A model generated the notes under the pieces. The model made no database searches. It had not been told where the DNA came from and saw only the letters and a program-made list of their open reading frames with translations. The position numbers and the translations under genes are program-made. A stretch of DNA of 64,000 nucleotides from Trinickia terrae (GTDB lineage: Bacteria; Pseudomonadota; Gammaproteobacteria; Burkholderiales; Burkholderiaceae): assembly GCF_005144415.1 (NCBI RefSeq), contig NZ_SWJE01000005.1:348134-412133 (forward strand), given 5' to 3'. Positions 42,759-50,965 of this stretch are shown in pieces; the stretch's first letter is position 1; every line of letters starts with the position of its first letter.

Positions 42759-43892
42759 TTATTGAATGATGATGTCCGCGTGCAGCGCGCCGGCGGCCTT
42801 GATGGCTTGCAGGATCGCGATCACGTCGCGCGTGCTGACGCGAGTCTTGGCGAGCGCCGCGACGAGGTCGCCGACGGTGCCGTGCGGAAACGAGGCGGCG
42901 ACGGTCTGCCCCGGCTCCTCGACCGACAATTCGCTGTTGCCGACGACGAGGCTGCGCACGCCGGGGCCGGTGAAGCTGACGAGATTGGGCTGCGATGCCG
43001 AGTATTGCGTCGTGACCGTTACGCGAATATCGCCGTGCGAGATCGTGATCGGCGCGATGCGCGTATCGCCGCCTGCCACCACCGTTCCCGTGCGCTCGTT
43101 GACGACGACGCGCGAGCTCTGGTCCGGCGTGACTTCGAGCGCTTCGATACGCGCCACGTAGTGCGTGAGCGCGACGCCGTCGGCGGGCGTGCGGATTTCG
43201 ATGGTGTCGGCGTCGAGTGCGCGCGCCGCGCCAACGCCCAGCGCCTGATTGACGCGCTGCTCGATGCGCCGCGCGGTGGTGGCGTCGGCATCCGTCAGCA
43301 CGAACTTCAGGTGGCCGTCCTGCGCGACGAGATCGGCGCGTACGGCCACCTCCACCGTCGCGCCGCGCGGCACGATGCCGACGGTCGGATGGTTCTTCTG
43401 CTTGAGATTGCCGTTCGCGTCGTAGCGATAGCCGCCGACCGACACCGGTCCTTGCGCGAGCGCATAGACCTTGCGGTCGGGGCCGCGCAGCGAGGTCATG
43501 ATGAGCGTGCCGCCCGCGAGGCTGCGCGCGTCGCCCATCGAGGTCACGTTGATGTCGAGCGTGTCGCCGACGTTCGCCGCGGGCGGCAGCGAGGCCGTGA
43601 CCATCACCATCGCGGCGTTGCGGCTCTGGATCTGGTCGTGCGTGACGTTGAGATCGAACTGCGAAAGCATGTTCGAGAGCGCCTGGCGCGTCGCTTGATT
43701 GCGCGGCGTGTCGCCCGAGCCGGCGAGGCCCGAGACGATGCCGTAGCCCACGAGCATGTTCTCGCGCCAGCCGAGAAAGCGGCCGAGATCCTTGAGGCGC
43801 ACTTCGGCATTGGCGGCAAATGAAGCGGCGGGCCATGCCAGCATCAGGCACAGCAGCGCCCGCACGAAAGAGGGATAAGTGCGCTTCACCAT
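42759..43892 (-). CDS. flgI: P-ring protein FlgI
   Basis: This 377-residue periplasmic protein has a signal peptide (ALLCLMLAWPAASFAANA) and the FlgI hallmarks: NMLVGYGIVSGLAGSGDTPR, FDLNVTHDQIQSRNAAMVMV and SMGDARSLAGGTLIMTSL. It forms the P ring around the rod in the peptidoglycan. The start is ATG at 43892. An in-frame ATG at 43904 would add four residues, and neither has a clear ribosome site. It overlaps flgH by 7 bases. Confidence 0.93.
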   Translation of the reverse strand: MVKRTYPSFVRALLCLMLAWPAASFAANAEVRLKDLGRFLGWRENMLVGYGIVSGLAGSGDTPRNQATRQALSNMLSQFDLNVTHDQIQSRNAAMVMVTASLPPAANVGDTLDINVTSMGDARSLAGGTLIMTSLRGPDRKVYALAQGPVSVGGYRYDANGNLKQKNHPTVGIVPRGATVEVAVRADLVAQDGHLKFVLTDADATTARRIEQRVNQALGVGAARALDADTIEIRTPADGVALTHYVARIEALEVTPDQSSRVVVNERTGTVVAGGDTRIAPITISHGDIRVTVTTQYSASQPNLVSFTGPGVRSLVVGNSELSVEEPGQTVAASFPHGTVGDLVAALAKTRVSTRDVIAILQAIKAAGALHADIIIQ

Positions 43893-44482
43893 AAGCCGAG
43901 CCATGCGAAGAAACGAGGGATGAGACCGGGGCGGGTGCGGTCGGTGATGAAGCCGTCGCCGGTGTAGTCGATCTGCGCGTCGGCGAGCCGGGTCGAGAGC
44001 ACGGTGTTGTTCTGCGCGATGTCGATGGGACGCACGCGACCCTTGAGGCGGATGCCGGTCTTCTCGCCGTTGACGTCGATCTTCTGCTCGCCCGCGACGA
44101 TCAGGTCGCCGTTCGGCAGCGCTTCGACGACGGTCGCGGAGAGCTGCGCGAGCAGGCGGCCGGTGCGCTGGATCTGCCCTTTGCCGCCGTAGGTGTCGCC
44201 CGCGCCGACTTGCGCGCGGTTGTTGCCCGCGTAGAGCGTCGAGACGCTGCCGTTCACGTTGAAGTTCGTGTTCGTCGAGGTGTCGGCGGTGTTGCTCGCG
44301 CTCGAGTTCTCGTAGACGAGGATCGTGACGATGTCGCCCGGTTGCGAGGCGCGGCGGTCGGCGGTCAGCGACTGGTAGGTGTCGGGCCGGTAGAGGTTTT
44401 CGGCGTGCGTGCGCGAATGTGGCAAGGCCGTTGCCAGGAGCGCGGCGGCGCACAGCGCAGGAAGGAAGAGAACGTGGCGCAT
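43886..44482 (-). CDS. flgH: L-ring protein FlgH without an obvious lipobox
   Basis: This 198-residue protein has a signal peptide and the FlgH core (ADRRASQPGDIVTILVYENS, VEALPNGDLIVAGEQKIDVN, LSTRLADAQIDYTGDGFI). It forms the outer-membrane L ring. Classical FlgH is a lipoprotein with a cysteine at the cleavage site. Here the only early cysteine (residue 11, FLPALC) lies inside the hydrophobic core in a poor lipobox, so lipidation is doubtful. It lies between flgG and flgI. Confidence 0.92.
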   Translation of the reverse strand: MRHVLFLPALCAAALLATALPHSRTHAENLYRPDTYQSLTADRRASQPGDIVTILVYENSSASNTADTSTNTNFNVNGSVSTLYAGNNRAQVGAGDTYGGKGQIQRTGRLLAQLSATVVEALPNGDLIVAGEQKIDVNGEKTGIRLKGRVRPIDIAQNNTVLSTRLADAQIDYTGDGFITDRTRPGLIPRFFAWLGLW

Positions 44483-44485
44483 CGC

Positions 44486-45271
44486 TTACCGCTTCAACCC
44501 GTTCGCAATCGCCATCAGCTCGTCGCCGACCTGGACGAGCCGCGCGTTGGCCGCATACGAGCGCTGATAGATCATCAAGCTGACGAGTTCGTCCGACAGC
44601 GACACGTTCGATGCCTCGCTGAACCCTTGCGCCAGCGCCCCTGCGTTGTCTTCTCCGGGACGCGCGCGGGTCAGCGCAATGCCGTCGTCGCGAACGCGGT
44701 ACGCGCCGTCGCCCGTGGATTGCAGCGCGCGCGTGTCCGTCGGCAGCACGAGCTCGATCTGACCGATCTCGAGCGGCTCCGGCTGATTCGGCACTGTCGC
44801 GAAGACCTGTCCGCTGGCCTCGATCGTGAGGCCCGTCGAGTCGCGCGGCACGGAGATCATTGCCTTGAGCGGCATGCCGTTTGGCGCGGCGAGGTAGCCG
44901 TCGGTGTCGACGTGGAGCGAGCCGCCGCGCCAGATCACCGCATCGCTGCCACGCGTTTCGGACGCCAGTTCAATGAAGCCCTCGCCGCGGATGGCGATGT
45001 CGAGCGCGTTGCCGGTCTGCCGCAATTCGCCCGCCGTGAAGACGTGAAGCTGCGGCGCGACGGCCACCCCCGCGCCCACTGCGGTCACCGTTCCCGCTGC
45101 GAGCGACTGCCGCCGCGCCGGCTCCGTGCCCGGCACCAGCAATTCGGCAAACGACACCGCGCCGCGCTTGAAAGCCGGCGTGTTCAAATTGGCGACGTTG
45201 TTGGCTGTCACGTCGACGGCCGCCTGCTGCGCGTTCAGTCCCGTCGCGCCGATATAGAAAACGTTGTTCAC
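44486..45271 (-). CDS. flgG: Distal rod protein FlgG
   Basis: This 261-residue protein has the rod motif VDVTANNVANLNTPAFKRGA at its start, a hook-basal body core (ALDIAIRGEGFIEL) and the ending SLSDELVSLMIYQRSYAANA. It forms the distal rod through the P and L rings. Three bases separate it from flgF and from flgH. Confidence 0.93.
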   Translation of the reverse strand: MNNVFYIGATGLNAQQAAVDVTANNVANLNTPAFKRGAVSFAELLVPGTEPARRQSLAAGTVTAVGAGVAVAPQLHVFTAGELRQTGNALDIAIRGEGFIELASETRGSDAVIWRGGSLHVDTDGYLAAPNGMPLKAMISVPRDSTGLTIEASGQVFATVPNQPEPLEIGQIELVLPTDTRALQSTGDGAYRVRDDGIALTRARPGEDNAGALAQGFSEASNVSLSDELVSLMIYQRSYAANARLVQVGDELMAIANGLKR

Positions 45272-45274
45272 GAC

Positions 45275-45991
45275 TTACATGTCTCCGAGGCGTTGCAATA
45301 CGTTACCGACCATGTCGTCATAGGCATGGACGAGCTTTTGTCCCGATTCGACGCGGCGCATCGCTTCCATGAGCTGGATCATGTCGCTGGCCGCGACGGC
45401 GTTCGACCCTTCGGCGAACCCCTGTGCGATGTGCGGGTCTTCGACATCCATCGCGCGCGAGCCGTCGGCGGCATAGAGGCCGTCGCCGAGGCGCACGAGC
45501 TTGGCCGGATCGTCGAAGTTCGCGATGCGGATGACCGAGACCGTGTTTCCGCCGTCGATCACGGTGCCGTCGCGCTCGACGCGCCAGTCGCCGCTGCTGA
45601 CGATCACGTCGCCGTTCGCGCCTTGCAGCGGCCAGCCTTGCGTGGTCACGAGGCGGCCGTCGGCGTCGCGCTGAAAAGAGCCGAGGCGCGTGTAGGCGGG
45701 GCCGTCGGCCGTGGCGACTTCGAAGAAGCCGGGACCCGTGATCGACAGGTCGAGCGGGTTGCCCGTATGCACGAGCTTGCCGGCCGAAAAGTCGGTGGCG
45801 GTCCGCAGCACGGGGCTGGCGGCCGCGACGGGCGCCGCGCCGCCGCCCGTGGCTTCGGCGAGCGTCTCGGCAAACGCGATCTCGCGCTTGTAGCCGGGCG
45901 TCGCGGTGTTGGCAATGTTGCGCCCGGCCGATTCCACGCGCTGGGTCTCGAGCGAGATCAGGCGCGTCGCCAGGGTCATCAGGTCATCCAT
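45275..45991 (-). CDS. flgF: Proximal rod protein FlgF
   Basis: This 238-residue protein has the rod motif VESAGRNIANTATPGYKREI, core NPLDLSITGPGFFEVATADG and C-terminal AASDMIQLMEAMRRVESGQK. The start at 45991 (MDDLM) is preferred to 46006 because GGAG lies nine bases before it. It follows flhA directly. FlgF proteins and FlgG share the fold, and the order F then G supports the call. Confidence 0.9.
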   Translation of the reverse strand: MDDLMTLATRLISLETQRVESAGRNIANTATPGYKREIAFAETLAEATGGGAAPVAAASPVLRTATDFSAGKLVHTGNPLDLSITGPGFFEVATADGPAYTRLGSFQRDADGRLVTTQGWPLQGANGDVIVSSGDWRVERDGTVIDGGNTVSVIRIANFDDPAKLVRLGDGLYAADGSRAMDVEDPHIAQGFAEGSNAVAASDMIQLMEAMRRVESGQKLVHAYDDMVGNVLQRLGDM

Positions 45992-46023
45992 CTGCGTGGT
46001 CTCCATGTGGTGCCGTGCGGGAT

Positions 46024-48147
46024 TCAGGCGGCCTGCGCGGTTTGCGCCGTTTGATGAGCGCGAGCCGGTGCGGCCGCGGCAGGCGGTGCATCCACCCCGA
46101 CCATCGCGAACGAGCGCAGATGGATCGAATGCGGGACCTCGTTCATCGACAGCACGGCGAGCCGCGGCACGACGCGCCGCGTGAATGTCTTGAGATGCCG
46201 CCGGATTTCCGGACGGCACAGCAGCACCGGATTGAGGTTCTGCCGCATCATCGCCTCGGCCTGGGCTAACAGGCGTGCGAGGAAGCCTTCGGCAAGCCGC
46301 GGGTCGAGCACGAACATGCCGCGGCCGTCGGCGCCGCTCAGGTTCTGGACGATGCCGGCCTCGAGCGACGGCTCCAGCGTCAGCACGGCCAGCGCTTCGT
46401 GCTCGCCCTGGACGCCCTGGCAGATCGCATGCCCGAGCCGCTGCCGCACGGCTTCACCGAGTGCGGCCGGGTCTTTCTCGTGGCGTCCGTGATCGGCGAG
46501 CACCTGGACGATGAGATCGACGTTGCGGATCGACACGTGCTCGGCGAGCAGCCCTTGGAGCACGTGCTGGATGTCGCTGACGGCCAGCACGTTCGGCACC
46601 AGCTCCTCGACGAGGCCGGGCTGGCGGGCGCGCACGCCTTCGAGCAGCGTCACGATTTCGGCGCGCGAGAGCAGCATCGGCGCGTTCGCCTTGACGATCT
46701 CGGTGACGTGGGTGATGAGTACCGTGACGGGATCGACGCACGTGTAGCCGAGCGCCTGCGCTTGACTCTGCTGGCCGGCTTCGATCCAGACGGCGGGCAG
46801 GCCGAAGGCCGGATCGCGCGTGGCGAGGCCGGGCAGTGGCTCGCTCTTGTCCGAGGCGTGAATCGCCAGGGTCTTGTCCGGGAACAAGGAGGCTTGGCCG
46901 AACCGGTTGCCGAACAGCAGCACGCGATAGTCGTTCGGCGGGAGCTGAGGCTGATCGCGGAACACGACGGCGGGCACGACGAGGCCCATCTCGTTCGCGT
47001 ACTGCTCACGGAATGCGGCGATGCGCTCGGCGAGGACGCTTTGCGTCGGCGTCCAGGCCGCGCCGAGCGCGGGGCCGAACGCCACTTCGATGGCGGGAAG
47101 CGCTTCCAGGCCGCCGCTCGCGGCTGCGCTCTTATTCGGGCCTTGGCTTTGCGCCGCCCCAGCCGGGCCGTCGGCAGCGGTAGCGCTCGCCGCGCGCCGG
47201 CCGCGTGCCGCAAGCCACGCGCCGGCCGCCATCAAGGCGATGAGCGCGATCGGCCACTTCGGCATGCCCGGCAGCGCGAGCAGCGCCGCGAGCGCCGCCA
47301 TCGCGAGCCACTGGATCTTGGGAAATTGGAGGAGCTGGCGCAGCGCTTCGTGGCTCAACTCGCCGTCGGCCGAAGAGCGCGTGACGATGATGCCGGTCGC
47401 GACCGAAATGATCAGCGCGGGCACTTGCGTCACGATGCCGTCGCCGATCGTGAGCAGCGTGAAGGTGCGCATCGCTTCGCCGAACGGCATGCCCATCTGC
47501 GCGACGCCGACCGCCCAGCCGCCGAGAATGTCGATCAGCAGGATCACGATGCCGGCGATCGCGTCGCCCTTGACGAACTTGCTCGCGCCGTCCATCGAGC
47601 CGTAGAAGCCAGCTTCCTTTTCGAGCGCCTTGCGCCGCGCCTTGGCCTCGTCCTGGTCGATGAGGCCCATGTTGAGATCTGCGTCGATGCTCATCTGCTG
47701 GCCAGGCATCGCGTCGAGCACGAAGCGCGCGGCGACTTCGGACACGCGCTGCGCGCCGTTGGTCACGACGACGTATTGCACGACGATCAGGATAAAAAAG
47801 ACGATCAGCCCGATGACGAAGTTGCCTTGCACGGCGAACTCGCCGATCGCTCCGATCACGCGCCCGGCTTCGCCGCCGGACAGGATCAGCCGCGTCGCCG
47901 CGATGTTCAGCGAGAGCCTGAACAGCGTGGCGATAAGGAGCAGCGACGGAAACGTCGAGAATTCGACCGGGCGCGCCACATAGAACGTCAACAGCAGGAT
48001 CGTGAAGGCGAACGTGAAGTTGACGAGAATGAAAAAATCGAGCGCCGCCGCCGGTATCGGCGTGAACAGGATCAGCAGGATGACGACCACGGCGAACACG
48101 AGCGCGAGGTCGGAGTGATTGCGCAAGCGGGAGGTGAGCGTGGTCAT
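46024..48147 (-). CDS. flhA: Export gate protein FlhA
   Basis: This 707-residue protein has about eight membrane segments in its first half, the FHIPEP-family region ARFVLDAMPGQQMSIDADLN, then GDAIAGIVILLIDILGGWAV. The large cytoplasmic domain runs from about residue 345 to the end. It forms the nonameric export ring. The start at 48147 (MTTLTSRL) overlaps the flhB stop as ATGA, so the longer frame upstream is rejected. The last residues are an Ala/Pro-rich tail. Confidence 0.95.
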   Translation of the reverse strand: MTTLTSRLRNHSDLALVFAVVVILLILFTPIPAAALDFFILVNFTFAFTILLLTFYVARPVEFSTFPSLLLIATLFRLSLNIAATRLILSGGEAGRVIGAIGEFAVQGNFVIGLIVFFILIVVQYVVVTNGAQRVSEVAARFVLDAMPGQQMSIDADLNMGLIDQDEAKARRKALEKEAGFYGSMDGASKFVKGDAIAGIVILLIDILGGWAVGVAQMGMPFGEAMRTFTLLTIGDGIVTQVPALIISVATGIIVTRSSADGELSHEALRQLLQFPKIQWLAMAALAALLALPGMPKWPIALIALMAAGAWLAARGRRAASATAADGPAGAAQSQGPNKSAAASGGLEALPAIEVAFGPALGAAWTPTQSVLAERIAAFREQYANEMGLVVPAVVFRDQPQLPPNDYRVLLFGNRFGQASLFPDKTLAIHASDKSEPLPGLATRDPAFGLPAVWIEAGQQSQAQALGYTCVDPVTVLITHVTEIVKANAPMLLSRAEIVTLLEGVRARQPGLVEELVPNVLAVSDIQHVLQGLLAEHVSIRNVDLIVQVLADHGRHEKDPAALGEAVRQRLGHAICQGVQGEHEALAVLTLEPSLEAGIVQNLSGADGRGMFVLDPRLAEGFLARLLAQAEAMMRQNLNPVLLCRPEIRRHLKTFTRRVVPRLAVLSMNEVPHSIHLRSFAMVGVDAPPAAAAPARAHQTAQTAQAA

Positions 48148-49214
48148 GGGGTTCTCGTTTGCGACGGTGCGCGCCGCGCGCGCAGGTAGACGGCGGCGGC
48201 GTCGCGGAACAGGTGTGCGGGAATCTCGCGCTCGAGCGCTGCCTTGTGGAACAGCTGCCGCGCCAAGGCGGGCGACTCGATCACGGGCACGCCATAGATG
48301 AACGCGAGCTTCCTCAGGCGCAGCGCGAAGTTGCCGGCGCCGCGCGCGACCACGGTTGGGGCGCTCATGCTTTCGGGCTCGTATTTGAGGCCAACCGCGT
48401 AGTGAGTGGGATTGGTCACGAGCACGTCGGCGCCGCGCATGCCGCGCATGCTTTGGGAGCGCTTGAGCAGCTCGCGCTGCAATTGCTTGCGGCGCTGCTT
48501 GATGCGCGGATCGCCTTCGCGCTGCTTGAATTCCTGTTTGACTTCGTGGCGGCTCATGCGCATTTGCCGGGCAAACAGGCGCCGCACGATGATTTGATCG
48601 AGCGCCGCGAAGATCGCGGCGGCGATGAGCAGGTTGGCAATCAAGTGAAGACCGCTGTCGCCGAGCGCCTGGGGCAGACTGCGGCTTTGTAGCGCCGAAT
48701 GGGCTGCGGTGCGTACCGTATCGAAGATGGTCAGCCAGGCAATCGCGCAATAGACTGACATCTTCACGCATGCCTTCGCTGCCTCGATCAGGACCTGCAG
48801 CGAGAAGAGGCGCTTCAGTCCTTGCGCGGGATTGAGCCGCGAGAAGTCCGCCTTGAATGCGCCCGGCGCGAAGAGGAACCCGGTCTGGGCCAGTGCCGCA
48901 ACGAGTGCGCCACCGACCGCGACGCCGATCAGCGGCAGAAGAATTTCCAGCGCTCGCGACATCAGCGTGCCGAGCCAGACCAGCACCGCATGGCTGCCGC
49001 TAGCGAGCGTCCCGGCTTCGCCGAGCGCGCGCTCGCCGAGCGCCGCGAAGCGCGCGGCGGTCTGCTCGCCGCGCGCCCACAGATAGCCGGCAAAAGCCGC
49101 AATGCTGATCACGATGCCGAGTTCCTGGCTGCGCGCGAGCATGCCCTTCTTGCGCGCTTGCGCAAGCTTGTATTCGGTCGCTTGCTCGGACTTGTTCTGT
49201 TCGCTGTCGGACAC
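48144..49214 (-). CDS. flhB: Export substrate-specificity switch FlhB
   Basis: This 356-residue protein has four membrane segments and a cytoplasmic domain with the self-cleaving motif VTNPTHYAVGLKY (NPTH at about 266). Cleavage there changes export from rod/hook to late substrates. The N-terminus EQATEYKLAQARKKGMLARS is typical. It starts at GTG 49214, four bases after fliR's stop. The intact NPTH means that switching from early to late substrates is still possible in this system. Confidence 0.95.
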   Translation of the reverse strand: MSDSEQNKSEQATEYKLAQARKKGMLARSQELGIVISIAAFAGYLWARGEQTAARFAALGERALGEAGTLASGSHAVLVWLGTLMSRALEILLPLIGVAVGGALVAALAQTGFLFAPGAFKADFSRLNPAQGLKRLFSLQVLIEAAKACVKMSVYCAIAWLTIFDTVRTAAHSALQSRSLPQALGDSGLHLIANLLIAAAIFAALDQIIVRRLFARQMRMSRHEVKQEFKQREGDPRIKQRRKQLQRELLKRSQSMRGMRGADVLVTNPTHYAVGLKYEPESMSAPTVVARGAGNFALRLRKLAFIYGVPVIESPALARQLFHKAALEREIPAHLFRDAAAVYLRARRAPSQTRTP

Positions 49215-49218
49215 GGGT

Positions 49219-49983
49219 TCAATCCAATGCGGGCACGAATTCGAGCGCCATGCGCATCAAGCGCAGAGCGACCGGCGCCAGCAGACCGGCTGACAGCGAC
49301 GTGACGACGAGGGCGGCAATCGCCTTGACCTGCAAGCCGAGCATCAGCGCATTCATTTGCGGGAGCGTGCGCGACAGGAAGGCAATGGTCAGATCGATCA
49401 GGAACAGCGCTATCGTCACGGCGGCGACTGCCGAGAGTCCCAGGCCCATGATGACGCCGAAGTACGCAATGAACGCCTGCGGATTGCCGACGAGTTGCGC
49501 CTGGCCGACCGGCATCGATTCGATCGATGCGGCAATCAGGCGAAGCAGCTCGTGGTGGCCGCCGGCGGCGAAGAATATGACGCCTGCCACGAGCGTGAGG
49601 ACGGTGCCGAACAATGGCGCCTGGCTGCGCGAACCGGGATCGATGACCATGGCGAGGCCGAAGCCGGCTTGCACGTCGAGCATGCGTCCGGCGAACGAGA
49701 GGGATGCGAACGCGGCCTGGAAGGCGAATGCGATCGCGAGGCCCAGGAAGAGCTCCGACGCTGCGCAAGCAAGCAGTGCCGCGCCGCCGTCGTACCCGAG
49801 ACGAGGCATGCCTTGGGATGCGTGCGCCGCGAAACAGGCGGCAAGCGCCAGGGCCAGGCAGACGCGGACCCGCATGGGCACGCGAACCTGGGTGAAGGGG
49901 GGCGCGAGCACCAGCACGGGCCCGATGCGCAACGAAAGCAGCAGCGCGGCCATGGCCCACGCCGTTCCGACCTCGATCGCCAT
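49219..49983 (-). CDS. fliR: Export gate protein FliR
   Basis: This 254-residue membrane protein has about six hydrophobic segments and the FliR pattern: RIGPVLVLAPPFTQVRVPMR, then AFQAAFASLSFAGRMLDVQA and a conserved PxxxNALMLGLQVKA-like end. It belongs to the FliPQR gate. It starts three bases after fliQ and is followed by flhB, a standard order. Confidence 0.92.
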   Translation of the reverse strand: MAIEVGTAWAMAALLLSLRIGPVLVLAPPFTQVRVPMRVRVCLALALAACFAAHASQGMPRLGYDGGAALLACAASELFLGLAIAFAFQAAFASLSFAGRMLDVQAGFGLAMVIDPGSRSQAPLFGTVLTLVAGVIFFAAGGHHELLRLIAASIESMPVGQAQLVGNPQAFIAYFGVIMGLGLSAVAAVTIALFLIDLTIAFLSRTLPQMNALMLGLQVKAIAALVVTSLSAGLLAPVALRLMRMALEFVPALD

Positions 49984-49986
49984 GCG

Positions 49987-50253
49987 TCAGCCGAGATTCG
50001 GAATGCTGTTGAACAGGGAGGCGGCGAAGCCGGTCAGGCGAGACAGCATCCAGGGCGCGAGCAGGACGATGACGATGCCCGCGACGGCGAGCTTCGGCAC
50101 ATAGCTCAAGCTCATTTCCTGGAGCTGCGTGACGACTTGAAAGACGCTGACAAGGAGGCCGACGACGAGCGTCGCGGCAAGGACGGGCCCTGCGATGAGA
50201 AAACTATTCCAGAACAACTGCGCCATCATCTGTAATGCTTGATTCTCCGACAT
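49987..50253 (-). CDS. fliQ: Export gate protein FliQ
   Basis: This 88-residue protein has two membrane helices (FLIAGPVLAATLVVGLLVSV and VAGIVIVLLAPWMLSRLTGF) joined by the conserved QVVTQLQEMSLSYVPKL loop. It is the first gene of the flagellar operon in the direction of transcription. The promoter must lie in the spacer from 50254 upward. Confidence 0.93.
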   Translation of the reverse strand: MSENQALQMMAQLFWNSFLIAGPVLAATLVVGLLVSVFQVVTQLQEMSLSYVPKLAVAGIVIVLLAPWMLSRLTGFAASLFNSIPNLG

Positions 50254-50965
50254 CGGCTCGCGTCCCCCATTTGAGACACAGGAGACTAGAGTTTGACGGG
50301 GCGCGATTAAATCGGATGATTCCGAATTTGATTATGCGGACTGCATAGTGCTTGATTTAGAAAGACTAATGCCGAGCGCAACGTCTCCGCGTGGACGGCG
50401 ACGTTGGGTCCGATGTTCACGGCGCCCGGGTACACCGAGAAGTTCCGCCCGCTCTTCGCGACCATGATCGCCGGTCAGACATGAAAGGAAGTCGGCATCC
50501 ACTCCAAATGGCATGGGTAAAGACCCGATCGAAGCCGGCCGTCGTCCGCCCATGCACGCACAAGGCCGCGATCCCTCTCTGGAAATGCCTACCCTCGAAT
50601 AGCGCCTGAATGCTCCCCGCCGGGCAATGAGGGTGTACCCATCCAACGATCCGGCTTGGCGCGGCATTCGGGCGACGCCCGGTTGAATGAAATGCGCCGG
50701 GCCGGATGTACCAGTCTGGGCCTGACTCCTGACCGAATGGTTGCTGGAGGCCGCCGTCACAGCTCTCGTTCCGGTTCGGAAAAATCAATCCGGAAAACTC
50801 GCGAGGTTAGCCCTACGCAAGAGTAGGAGGGTGCCCCATCCCAAGCGACGTCGCCTTTGTCCAGAATCCAGATACGGGCAGCCTTGAAGACATGGCCGGC
50901 CCGCGTTTGCAGCACAGCGTGACGCCCAGCACGTATCGCTGGTTGACCCCAAGGACGGAGGTCAT
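50254..50965. other. Spacer between flagellar operon and oxidase cluster
   Basis: About 710 bases hold no supported gene. The small frames on both strands have no family pattern and overlap each other. One plus-strand frame ends MFTAPGYTEKFRPLFATMIA then a stop at about 50484, which might be the tail of a lost gene. The divergent promoters for fliQ and for the oxidase cluster must be here. The ribosome site GGAGG stands just before the ATG at 50966. Confidence 0.5.
50332..50359 (-). promoter_or_regulatory. Possible sigma-28-like promoter of the flagellar operon
   Basis: On the minus strand TAAA (50356-50359) is followed after 15 bases by tCCGcATAA, near the sigma-28 pattern TAAA-N15-GCCGATAA. 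One extra base in the -10 box makes it imperfect. It lies 79 bases before fliQ, and fliA is in the same operon, which would make autoregulation possible. Weak evidence. Confidence 0.3.

Noticed and set aside
50332-50788. 142- and 123-codon minus-strand frames upstream of fliQ
   Set aside because: No ribosome site, no family pattern and mutual overlap in different frames.
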